Below are positions 15,782 to 22,401 of a stretch of DNA of 22,401 nt, piece by piece. Location of the stretch: the NCBI GenBank assembly GCA_044425705.1, contig JAWXVD010000049.1, positions 1-22,401 on the forward strand. Reading direction: 5' to 3'. The stretch comes from JAWXVD01 sp044425705. Lineage in GTDB: Bacteria; Bacillota; Clostridia; Lachnospirales; Lachnospiraceae. The notes under the pieces are model-generated. The model was given only the letters and a program-made list of their open reading frames with translations. It was not told the DNA's origin and searched no databases. How positions within the stretch are numbered: position 1 is the stretch's first letter; each line of letters opens with the position of its first letter. Position numbers and translations under genes: made by a program.

Positions 15782-16713
15782 TGTGGTTTCAAAGTGTTTG
15801 TGTGGTTTTAACAAAAAAATGCAATGCAGATTGTGATATATGTTGTCAATCATGTTCGAACGCCACTAATGAAAAAATTGACATTGATAAAACATTAGAG
15901 ACTATAAAAGAGTTAAGGCGGAAAGAAGCAATCAGAATGGTAGGGATAACAGGAGGAGAACCCTTCATATACTTTTCATATCTCATAAGATTGGTTGAGA
16001 GTCTTAAAGAGTTAGGAATAGGTACAACTTTTACTACAAATGGATTTTGGGGAAATAATTATGAGACTGCATATGAAAAATTAAATAGTATAAAGAAATT
16101 AGGTATTAAATTCTTTACATTAAGTGTTGATGATTTTCACGAGAAATTCGTTCCATATCAGTCTATTGCCAATATTATTGATATTTCAAAAAAACTTGAT
16201 ATTAGAATTATTATCAATAGTGTGTCAACAAAAAATAGTAAAAGGTTGAAAGGCGTATTAGACAAACTAGAGGATTCTCTTATTAATTGTAATTTAATTG
16301 AGATTCCGTGTGTACCAGTAGGTCATGCGGCAGAGAGAATAAAAGAGGAAGAATACATTTATATGGAAGGGCTTCCAACGGGATGTTGTGAATTTATGAA
16401 TATATTTACAATACTACCTAATGGGGATGTATACCCATGTTGTTCAGAAGCAGGGATGTCTCCAGTGCTGTATTTGGGTAATATACATCGAAATAGTGTG
16501 GATGACCTATTAAAAGAGTTTTATGAAAATTGCATATGTAGAGTTTTAAGAGAGAAGGGAACGACGTATATATATAATGAGATTTTATCCAATGAAGAAA
16601 GGAAAGCGCTGAGAAAACGATTTATAAGTTCTTGCGACATGTGTCACGTGCTGTTTGAGAATAAGGAACTGTGTAAAAAAATAGAGAGAAGAGTTAGAAA
16701 TGCCATGATATAG
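15781..16713 (+). CDS. Radical SAM enzyme resembling YydG-type peptide epimerase
   Basis: This 310-residue protein has the cluster motif C14-NAD-C18-DI-C21 followed by C22 and C25, TGGEP (57-61), TTNGFWG, VDDFHEKFVP (116-125), PVGHAAERI and a YPCCSEA segment (C220, C221). C202, C203, C251, C253, C285, C288 and C298 provide further cluster ligands. The combined pattern CNxxCDxCCxxCS, NGFWG, DxxH..FV and VGxAxxRI is what I recall for YydG, the enzyme that turns L-Val and L-Ile into D-residues in the Bacillus YydF epipeptide, and the length (about 319 there) agrees. That comparison is from memory. It lacks the leader-binding N-terminus of the three maturases. The start shares one base with the stop of maturase 3, so translation is coupled. 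Alternatives: another twitch-type radical SAM peptide-modifying enzyme. Confidence 0.75.
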   Translation: MWFQSVCVVLTKKCNADCDICCQSCSNATNEKIDIDKTLETIKELRRKEAIRMVGITGGEPFIYFSYLIRLVESLKELGIGTTFTTNGFWGNNYETAYEKLNSIKKLGIKFFTLSVDDFHEKFVPYQSIANIIDISKKLDIRIIINSVSTKNSKRLKGVLDKLEDSLINCNLIEIPCVPVGHAAERIKEEEYIYMEGLPTGCCEFMNIFTILPNGDVYPCCSEAGMSPVLYLGNIHRNSVDDLLKEFYENCICRVLREKGTTYIYNEILSNEERKALRKRFISSCDMCHVLFENKELCKKIERRVRNAMI

Positions 16714-16782
16714 AGAAAAAGAAACATTGTAAAGAAGATGATAAAAGGCACGGAATTATTTTGCACGGTTGTAGTAAAACTA

Positions 16783-16817
16783 TTGACAGGTGAAACTGTA
16801 ACCGTAAGATATATAAT
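16783..16817 (+). promoter_or_regulatory. Candidate promoter of metK
   Basis: TTGACA (16783-16788) is a perfect -35 box. The best -10 is TAAGAT (16805-16810, 16-base spacer), or GATATA with a 19-base spacer as in MerR-controlled promoters; TATAAT at 16812-16817 is too far away (23 bases). The 151-base gap after the epimerase gene suggests that metK can be transcribed separately. No terminator is visible before it. Confidence 0.45.
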
Positions 16818-16864
16818 TAAAATGTAGATGATATCAGTTTACAACATATAATGAAGGAGTAAAG

Positions 16865-18049
16865 ATGAAAAATTACTTATTTACCTCAGAATCAGTAACA
16901 GAAGGACATCCAGATAAATTATGTGATGCAATATCTGATTCAATTTTAGATGAACTTTTAAAGCAAGATCCGTTAAGTAGAGTGGCTTGTGAAGCAGCTG
17001 TTACTACTGGATTAGTATTAGTAATGGGTGAAATTACGACAAAAGCATATGTAGATATACAGAAGATTGTACGTAATACTATTGAAGAAATAGGATATAC
17101 CAATGGTCAATGCGACTTTGATGGAGAAAGATGTGGAATCATTGTGTCTATTGATGAACAATCAACAGATATTGCAATGGGGGTCAATTTATCTTACGAA
17201 ACAAAAGTAGACCATAGTAATATGGCCAGAACGGGTGCAGGAGATCAAGGTATGATGTTTGGTTATGCTACAAATGAAACAGACGATTATATGCCATATG
17301 CAATATCTCTGGCACACAAATTGGCATACCAATTATCTAAAGTAAGAAAAGATGGTTTATTGACATATTTAAGACCAGATGGGAAAACACAAGTAACCAT
17401 TGAATATGATTCGCAGGGAAAACCATTGAGAATAGATACAATAGTATGTTCTGCACAACATTCGGATGAGGTTTCACAGGAGCAATTACATAATGAAATA
17501 AAGGAATATGTGATAGCGCCGATTGTTGATACTACTATGGTTGATGAAGAGACTAAAATTTATATCAATCCAACAGGGCGCTTCGTCATTGGAGGTCCTC
17601 ATGGAGATAGTGGATTGACAGGAAGAAAAATTATTGTTGACACTTATGGTGGTTATGGTAGACATGGTGGGGGCGCTTTTTCAGGAAAAGATCCAACCAA
17701 AGTGGATAGATCTGCAGCGTATGCAGCCAGATATGTTGCAAAAAATATTGTAGCGGCAGATTTAGCTGATAAATGTGAAATTCAATTATCTTATGCTATT
17801 GGAATAGCAAAACCAACTTCGATTCATATAGAAACTTTTGGAACAGAAAAGGTAGATAAGGATAAACTTGTACTAGCTGTCAATGAATGTTTTGATTTAA
17901 CACCAGATGGGATAATCGAAATGCTTAATCTAAGACAACCTATCTACAAGCAAATATCAGCATATGGACATTTTGGAAGAAACGATTTGAACTTGCCGTG
18001 GGAGCAGATTGACAGAACGGAAATGATTAAATCTTATTTAGGAATATAG
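16865..18049 (+). CDS. metK: S-adenosylmethionine synthetase
   Basis: This 394-residue enzyme makes S-adenosylmethionine from methionine and ATP in the cytoplasm. It is full length and has all usual landmarks: TEGHPDKLCD (12-21, with H15 and D17), GAGDQGMMFGYA (124-135), GGPHGDSGLTGRK and the phosphate loop GGGAFSGKDPTKVDRSAAY (268-286). It follows AAGGAGT (16854-16860). metK is normally a single housekeeping gene. Here it sits directly after four radical SAM genes that all consume SAM, so it is probably a second, dedicated copy that supports the peptide-modifying enzymes. Divergence from, or identity with, the host's chromosomal copy cannot be judged here. A role as a resistant or differently regulated isozyme is possible. 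Confidence 0.97.
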   Translation: MKNYLFTSESVTEGHPDKLCDAISDSILDELLKQDPLSRVACEAAVTTGLVLVMGEITTKAYVDIQKIVRNTIEEIGYTNGQCDFDGERCGIIVSIDEQSTDIAMGVNLSYETKVDHSNMARTGAGDQGMMFGYATNETDDYMPYAISLAHKLAYQLSKVRKDGLLTYLRPDGKTQVTIEYDSQGKPLRIDTIVCSAQHSDEVSQEQLHNEIKEYVIAPIVDTTMVDEETKIYINPTGRFVIGGPHGDSGLTGRKIIVDTYGGYGRHGGGAFSGKDPTKVDRSAAYAARYVAKNIVAADLADKCEIQLSYAIGIAKPTSIHIETFGTEKVDKDKLVLAVNECFDLTPDGIIEMLNLRQPIYKQISAYGHFGRNDLNLPWEQIDRTEMIKSYLGI

Positions 18050-18183
18050 AATATTACAAATAACCTTTTAATTATTACATCAACCCACGATTAATAGAAA
18101 ATTGCCTTATAATAAAATCTTATTTTAAAGTAATGTAACAACATGGATGACTTTTACTCCAATATTAAAAATATATACAAGAT

Positions 18184-18212
18184 AAAGACTGCTTAATAGG
18201 TAGTCTTTTTTT
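18184..18212 (+). terminator. Terminator after metK
   Basis: AAGACTGC (18185-18192) pairs with GGTAGTCTT (18199-18207, one G-T pair) around a six-base loop, followed by a T run to 18212. It ends the RiPP/metK transcription unit. Confidence 0.82.
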
Positions 18213-18622
18213 GTTGTGAATTATCGAATGAAATAGTGTTTTGGCAGAAGAGAAGAAAATCTGTCAATATATTTTAGTGTATTCATATTTTTTTCGACAT
18301 AGATATTCAAAACGACAGGGTATAATAGTTTTATAGACTAAAATTTGACATATGCATACCTATTACTGCATTTTATGACATGGTATGTGTACTGTTGTTG
18401 ATTTGCTTGGAGATTCACTTTGGAGTTCTATTTAAGTGGGTGAGGCAACATATATAATTGCCTTTACATATTAAGGTGATTTATATGACGAATATGTTTA
18501 TTAAAGTACATCTAATTTATTTCGCAGATAAATTAGTGTATATGTATATGTCAATAATTACAGATTTTTGTGTGATTATTCTTTTCAGTCAATTGAATAT
18601 TGATGATGTTATTTCTATGTCC
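18213..18622. other. Gap between cargo and conjugative-element genes
   Basis: No convincing gene is visible. An open frame from ATG 18485 (behind AAGGTGA) would run to 18721 through the attenuator and into the translation-control hairpin, and it has no recognisable domain. TATAAT occurs at 18321-18326 without a correctly spaced -35 box. GCATACC (18354-18360) and GGTATG further on (about 18382) form a loose inverted repeat. This is where the cargo passes to the element backbone. Confidence 0.45.
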
Positions 18623-18669
18623 AAAGGGACTATGTTTGCTCTGTTTCAGAGTGTACATAGTCCCTTTTT
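18623..18669 (+). terminator. Attenuator-like hairpin upstream of the sigma-like gene
   Basis: AAAGGGACTATGT (18623-18635) pairs perfectly over 13 bp with ACATAGTCCCTTT (18655-18667), with further T residues to 18669. The loop contains a second hairpin, CTCTG (18639-18643) with CAGAG (18647-18651). No gene ends just before it, and it lies about 90 bases before a start codon. This suggests transcription attenuation rather than simple termination. Confidence 0.82.
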
Positions 18670-18703
18670 CTTTGTTTTAACGCTATATCCAAGAGCTAGA
18701 GGT

Positions 18704-18752
18704 CCACCGTTTGGAATTTGAATAAACCAATTCAAATGCAACCAAACGGAGG
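18704..18752 (+). promoter_or_regulatory. Hairpin that sequesters the ribosome-binding site
   Basis: CCACCGTTTGG (18704-18714) pairs at 10 of 11 positions with CCAAACGGAGG (18742-18752), and the inner ATTTGAAT (18716-18723) pairs with ATTCAAAT (18730-18737). The last five bases of the stem, GGAGG (18748-18752), are the Shine-Dalgarno sequence of the sigma-like gene. In the folded state ribosomes could not bind, so translation needs an unfolding signal. Confidence 0.72.
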
Positions 18753-18760
18753 ATAATAAA

Positions 18761-19255
18761 GTGAAAAATTACAATAAGAGTGATTATGCTCTTAACAAAG
18801 TGAGCGAACATATCGTGTATCGTTTTGCAGACAGTATTGTGGAAGTAACGATGGAGGATTATTTAAGGCAAAATCCAGATAAGACAGAAGAGGATTTTAG
18901 AGAACTAAAAGCCTTGTCGGATGAAATGTACCATCAAGATGTCATTATAGAAAATCGTACCACAAGGGATAATGTATCCATTACTGGTCTGGAAGAAACG
19001 ATAACGGATCTTAGACCAACACCATTACAAGAATTAATACATAACCAAGATGGACAAGCAGCCTTAGAAGCAGCATATCAACTTTTAGAAGGGAGAAATC
19101 TTACCGAAAAGCAAAAAAGAAGATTTATACAACATTTTTTTCATAATCGTTCATTGAGACAAATTGCTGATGATGAGGGAGTACATTTTACATCGGTTGA
19201 TGAGTGTATTCATCGTGCTATCGGCAAGTTGAAAAATATTTTTTCAAAAAAATGA
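18761..19255 (+). CDS. Conjugative-element sigma-70-like factor
   Basis: This 164-residue protein starts at GTG 18761, eight bases after GGAGG. The N-terminal half (KSDYALNKVSEHIVYRFADS, MEDYLRQNPDKTEEDFRELK) matches the small sigma-like proteins of Tn916/Tn1549-type elements. The C-terminal part (about 112-160: LTEKQKRRFIQHFFHNRSLRQIADDEG, then a recognition helix) is a region-4 helix-turn-helix. Such proteins are thought to help transcribe the element's own genes. It lacks a clear region 2, so it may act as a regulator rather than a full sigma factor. It is preceded by an attenuator and a hairpin that hides its ribosome-binding site, which implies tight control. A long structured region follows it. 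Confidence 0.82.
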   Translation: MKNYNKSDYALNKVSEHIVYRFADSIVEVTMEDYLRQNPDKTEEDFRELKALSDEMYHQDVIIENRTTRDNVSITGLEETITDLRPTPLQELIHNQDGQAALEAAYQLLEGRNLTEKQKRRFIQHFFHNRSLRQIADDEGVHFTSVDECIHRAIGKLKNIFSKK

Positions 19256-19846
19256 AATTTATACCCCTACACCCCCCTTGTTTTTTGACATATAGTGAAA
19301 GGCTTTTTTCTTAGAAGCATTTCGCTGTACTTTGACAACTGAATAAGGGTGTATGGGTACGTTGGTATCAGGATAAGCAACACATCAAGATCCGCCAAGA
19401 CCGAAAAGAAGTTTTGCTTATGATTATGAGTAAAACTTCTTCATCGTGAGCGATAAAATCTGTGATTGATAATGCCATGTGGTGTGGCTAATTGCAATTA
19501 CCCCTGCTACTGATAATGATACTTCTGTTTAGCGGATAGTTCGAGCGTTTAGAGCGTCACAGGCAACCGGAACAGCTTAGAGAGAACCTCTAAGAGAAGC
19601 ACATACCTATTTGAGATAGAATAGGACTTGGCTTTTATGAGTCTTTATTACCACAAAGGCGCTCATACCCCTATTGAATAAAAAGACTATTTGTTAAATG
19701 CAAATAGCCAAAAAATCTATCTAAGCGATAGAAACCATGTGGCACAGTGATAACATTTCATGACATATTTTTAAACGTTGTTTGTTGTGCCACATTCTTG
19801 TATCGCTTAGAAATCAAAGTAGGAATATGAAACAGGAGGAAAGCGA
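19256..19846. other. Structured non-coding region of the element
   Basis: There is no convincing gene in these 590 bases, but stems are abundant. AAGAAGTTTTGCT (19406-19418) pairs with AGTAAAACTTCTT (19429-19441). CTTAGAG pairs with CTCTAAG near 19576-19596. CTATTTG (19687-19693) pairs with CAAATAG (19701-19707). A large nested inverted repeat lies at 19720-19811 and is listed separately. TTTGACAACTGAATAAGG near 19331 looks like a sequence I associate with Tn1549-type elements. It may be a long 5' leader or a non-coding RNA controlling the helicase gene, or contain a transfer or replication origin. Confidence 0.5.
19720..19811. repeat. Nested inverted repeat before the helicase gene
   Basis: The outer arms TCTAAGCGATA (19720-19730) and TATCGCTTAGA (19801-19811) are perfect 11-bp complements. 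The inner arms ATGTGGCACA (19737-19746) and TGTGCCACAT (19786-19795) are perfect 10-bp complements. Short six- and five-base spacers separate outer from inner arms, and a 39-base AT-rich loop fills the centre. It ends 35 bases before the helicase start. It could act as an RNA structure in the mRNA leader or as a DNA structure such as a single-strand origin or nick-site region. Confidence 0.8.
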
Positions 19847-22066
19847 ATGAACGAAAAATATTTAGCTGATATTATGAATACTCTTTTTGAAACAGGGTTA
19901 TTAAAAGAGAATGAGCGTATTGTAGGTATTGTTGATAACTGCTTATTATTAGAACGATATACAGGAAAAAGCTTTAGTTATCGTGTTTGTGATTTTAACA
20001 ACTTACAATTAAAACACCTTTTTTCAAGACAAAGTAGATTATCTGTGGAACGACACAGTATGATTTCAGAGAAAATAGACGATCTGGGTTATTCTAAAGA
20101 AAAGCCTATTCAATTTAGCAAGACAAAAGAGGAACGTGCGGAGGAGTTACTTTCCTATATATTTACTGATATATTACCAAAGCATGGATTAAATCTTCGA
20201 GAACAACAAATGGAGTTGTCTATTGCTATGCTAAGAGGACTACAGAAGAACGAAATATGCTTGTGTGAGGCTGAGGTGGGTACAGGGAAAACACATGCAT
20301 ATATTCTAGCAGTAGTCGTATATAACTTATTTACCCATAGAAAAGCACCTACTGTAATAGCTACATCAACTATTGCATTACAAAAGGCACTGACAGAAGA
20401 ATATATCCCACAAATATCTAAAATACTCATTGCCCATAAAATCATCGAATCGCCACTGACCTTTGTAATACGCAAGGGGAAATCACATTATCTATGTGAA
20501 AATAGATGTGCAGGGTTTATTGCATCGGCTAAAAATAAATATGGAAACACACCAATGATTCAGACCTTATCTGAAATAAGAGATGGTGTATATGGAATAG
20601 ATGTAAGCAATTTCCCTAAAATCAATGACTATGTGAAAAGGCGAATATCTGTGGATAAGTGTCACCATGATTGTGGATTTCGTACCTTTTGTGGATATCA
20701 GAACTTTGTTGATAAGTGTATGACTCATTATTATGATTTCCATATCACAAATCACAATTTTTTATTAGCAGACTTATTGGTTAGAAAAAGAGGCAAAAAG
20801 GCATTGATTGCACCATATGGGCAGACTGTGATAGACGAAGCACACAAACTTGTATCGGCAGCACAAACCATGTATGGAGAGAGTGTATCAGAGCAAGATA
20901 TTGATCGCCTACTATTTCAGATGAGTAGAATTTCAGATAGTACACAAGCTACTAGAAAATTACGAAAACTATTGGATAAAAGCAAAAATACGTTGTTTCG
21001 TTCATTAATAGAAAGAAAATGTGAAGTGAATTTATTAGGTCCAAACTTCTTGTCACAAGTTAATGAGTTGATTCAAATATTGAAACAAGTATCCCTTCAT
21101 TATTATAAAGCAGATCGTAAAGTATCAGCTGTTGGAGTAATCGAATTTACAGCAGATCAATTAGCAAATAAATTAATGCTTATGCTCAGAGAAGATGATT
21201 GGGTATTAAAGATGATAGTAGAAAAGGATTCTAACATCACCCTAGCTGCACTACCAAAACACTTAGGAACACTTTTAAGCGCTGATATATGGGAAAAAGA
21301 TGTACCCATTATCCTTACGTCAGGAACGATGTCTGTAGATGGAGATTTTTCTCATTTAAAAAGAAAAGTTGGACTATATGTAAGTGGGGATAAAATTAGC
21401 GAAACTAGAAAAGAATCCCCTTTTGATTTTAACCAAAGTGCATTATTATACTTACCACCATATATGCCATACCCCGATGTGAAGAATGAGGCATATAATC
21501 AGGTACTGTTAAAAGAAATTATAAAGCTGATACGACTTACACATGGACACACCCTACTCTTGTTTACCTCATATCGACAGATGGAACAGATTTTTTTAGA
21601 GGTGGAAAAGCAAGTTGAGGAATACCCATTATTCCTTATGGGGAAAGGGAAAATCAATATCATAGAGGAATTTCGTAACAGCAGAAACGGAGTGTTATTT
21701 GCAAGTGACAGTGCTGGAGAAGGAATTGACCTTGCAGGAGATATTTTATCAAGTGTTATTATCGTAAAACTTCCGTTTCCAATACCAGATGCTATGAGCG
21801 AGTATGAGTTGACTTTGTATCATGAGTTTGAAGATTACCTAACAGATAGCGTGATCCCAACCATGCTTATCAAACTTCGCCAATGGTTCGGCCGTGGCAT
21901 ACGCAGGGAAACAGATAGCTGTGTATTCTCCATTTTAGATGGGAGAGCAGCGAGAAAATATAAGAATGCTATTTTAACCGCCTTACCGGATATGCCTGTC
22001 ACAAGGAATATAAACGATGTAGGGCGATTTATTTTGAATAAGAAAGAGGATAGTTATTTTGAGTAA
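19847..22066 (+). CDS. DinG/XPD-like superfamily 2 helicase of the conjugative element
   Basis: This 739-residue protein has R118-E-Q-Q before Walker A AEVGTGKT (142-149), DEAH (330-333) and, near the C-terminus, QWFGRGIRRETD (679-690, motif VI with the arginine fingers) followed by FSILDGR. Cysteines C217, C221, C272, C276, C282 and C291 between Walker A and DEAH fit an XPD/DinG-type iron-sulfur cluster. It therefore probably unwinds DNA 5' to 3', ATP-driven, with an Fe-S domain. AGGAGG (19834-19839) precedes ATG 19847. Similar helicase genes occur next to the sigma-like gene in clostridial Tn1549-type elements. I infer a role in transfer or replication of the element. The first 100 residues have no domain that I recognise. 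Confidence 0.88.
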   Translation: MNEKYLADIMNTLFETGLLKENERIVGIVDNCLLLERYTGKSFSYRVCDFNNLQLKHLFSRQSRLSVERHSMISEKIDDLGYSKEKPIQFSKTKEERAEELLSYIFTDILPKHGLNLREQQMELSIAMLRGLQKNEICLCEAEVGTGKTHAYILAVVVYNLFTHRKAPTVIATSTIALQKALTEEYIPQISKILIAHKIIESPLTFVIRKGKSHYLCENRCAGFIASAKNKYGNTPMIQTLSEIRDGVYGIDVSNFPKINDYVKRRISVDKCHHDCGFRTFCGYQNFVDKCMTHYYDFHITNHNFLLADLLVRKRGKKALIAPYGQTVIDEAHKLVSAAQTMYGESVSEQDIDRLLFQMSRISDSTQATRKLRKLLDKSKNTLFRSLIERKCEVNLLGPNFLSQVNELIQILKQVSLHYYKADRKVSAVGVIEFTADQLANKLMLMLREDDWVLKMIVEKDSNITLAALPKHLGTLLSADIWEKDVPIILTSGTMSVDGDFSHLKRKVGLYVSGDKISETRKESPFDFNQSALLYLPPYMPYPDVKNEAYNQVLLKEIIKLIRLTHGHTLLLFTSYRQMEQIFLEVEKQVEEYPLFLMGKGKINIIEEFRNSRNGVLFASDSAGEGIDLAGDILSSVIIVKLPFPIPDAMSEYELTLYHEFEDYLTDSVIPTMLIKLRQWFGRGIRRETDSCVFSILDGRAARKYKNAILTALPDMPVTRNINDVGRFILNKKEDSYFE

Positions 22067-22076
22067 GGAGGTCAGT

Positions 22077-22331
22077 ATGATTAAAGAGCAGTGCTTAGAA
22101 CAGATGAAGAATATTGATATAAGTAATATTGATTCTACTTCTTTAATAGATATACGAGGTGTGAATATTGATACATCATTATCAAAAGCAAAGAGAATAG
22201 AGAGTTTTATAGAGCAGATTGGTAATCCTTATCTATTTAAATGTGGTGAAATAACTGTAAAAATTAGCTTTACTGATACGGAAGTAACATTGGAAGATAG
22301 GCTTATTCACCATTTCAAGTCACTTGTATAA
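22077..22331 (+). CDS. Small conserved element protein (DUF6870-like)
   Basis: This 84-residue protein has the phrase pattern TSLIDIRGVNID, RIESFIEQIGNPY, KCGEITVKISFTDTEVTLEDRL that I recognise from small proteins of unknown function (DUF6870) common in Tn1549-like elements. AAGGAGG (22065-22071) overlaps the helicase stop and serves ATG 22077; the upstream TTG 22059 is less likely. It is thus translated together with the helicase. No catalytic motif is visible. The fold looks like a small alpha/beta domain. Function is unknown; its constant position suggests a part in element maintenance or transfer. Confidence 0.8.
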   Translation: MIKEQCLEQMKNIDISNIDSTSLIDIRGVNIDTSLSKAKRIESFIEQIGNPYLFKCGEITVKISFTDTEVTLEDRLIHHFKSLV

Positions 22332-22369
22332 AGAAAAATTAGTCAAAGAGTCAATTAGGTATTGGAGGC

Positions 22370-22399
22370 TTGACGCAAGGTAACTGATTTTGATATAAT
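22370..22399 (+). promoter_or_regulatory. Promoter at the right edge
   Basis: TTGACG (22370-22375), an 18-base spacer and TATAAT (22394-22399) form a near-consensus promoter directed out of the window. The gene it drives lies beyond the right end. Confidence 0.65.
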
Positions 22400-22401
22400 A
22401 T

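Noticed and set aside
16738..16827. 29-codon open frame between the epimerase and metK genes, considered as a second precursor
   Set aside because: The ribosome-binding site is poor and too close, it overlaps the likely metK promoter, and it has only one Cys. Chance is the simpler explanation.
18485..18721. Open frame of 79 codons behind AAGGTGA before the sigma-like gene
   Set aside because: It runs through the perfect 13-bp attenuator and the ribosome-site hairpin, has no recognisable domain, and its composition looks accidental. A short leader peptide starting at 18485 cannot be excluded.
1..22401. CRISPR array, rRNA, tRNA or insertion sequence
   Set aside because: No regularly spaced repeats, no recognisable tRNA or rRNA and no transposase were found when reading both strands.

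Overview
The window is AT-rich, all recognisable genes lie on the + strand, and the gene families point to a low-GC Firmicute, most likely a gut Clostridia/Lachnospiraceae-type bacterium. The right end (18.6-22.4 kb) carries genes typical of Tn916/Tn1549-type integrative conjugative elements: a short sigma-70-like factor, a structured non-coding stretch, a DinG/XPD-like helicase and a DUF6870-like small protein. I infer that the left 18 kb is cargo of such an element or lies next to one. No integrase or attachment site is visible, so the element's ends are outside the window or unrecognised.

Layout. (1) 0.5-3.8 kb: an XRE regulator followed by an agr-type quorum-sensing module in the order regulator (LytTR), GHKL kinase, AgrD pro-peptide and AgrB peptidase, closed by a terminator. 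The 53-residue agrD is easily missed. (2) 4.0-9.3 kb: a small helix-turn-helix protein, an OmpR-type regulator, a membrane histidine kinase, and a LolD/MacB-type ATPase with a double-FtsX permease. This is a classic peptide-sensing and peptide-resistance set. It starts from a near-perfect promoter and has a BceR-type operator inside the end of the kinase gene. (3) 9.8-18.2 kb: a RiPP biosynthetic locus with an ABC exporter, a 43-residue precursor with five cysteines, three different SPASM radical SAM maturases in tandem, a fourth radical SAM enzyme that looks like a YydG-type peptide epimerase, and a full-length S-adenosylmethionine synthetase. (4) 18.6-22.4 kb: the conjugative-element genes with several strong RNA-level control structures.

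How it may work together (inference): the agr module would measure cell density. The RiPP operon would make and export a multiply modified Cys-rich peptide. The ABC/two-component set would sense that peptide or a similar one and give self-protection. MetK would supply the SAM consumed by four radical SAM enzymes. The most novel point is one precursor encoded with three SPASM maturases, a YydG-like epimerase and a private metK, on what looks like a mobile element. This suggests a hybrid peptide carrying both thioether or other Cys cross-links and D-residues.
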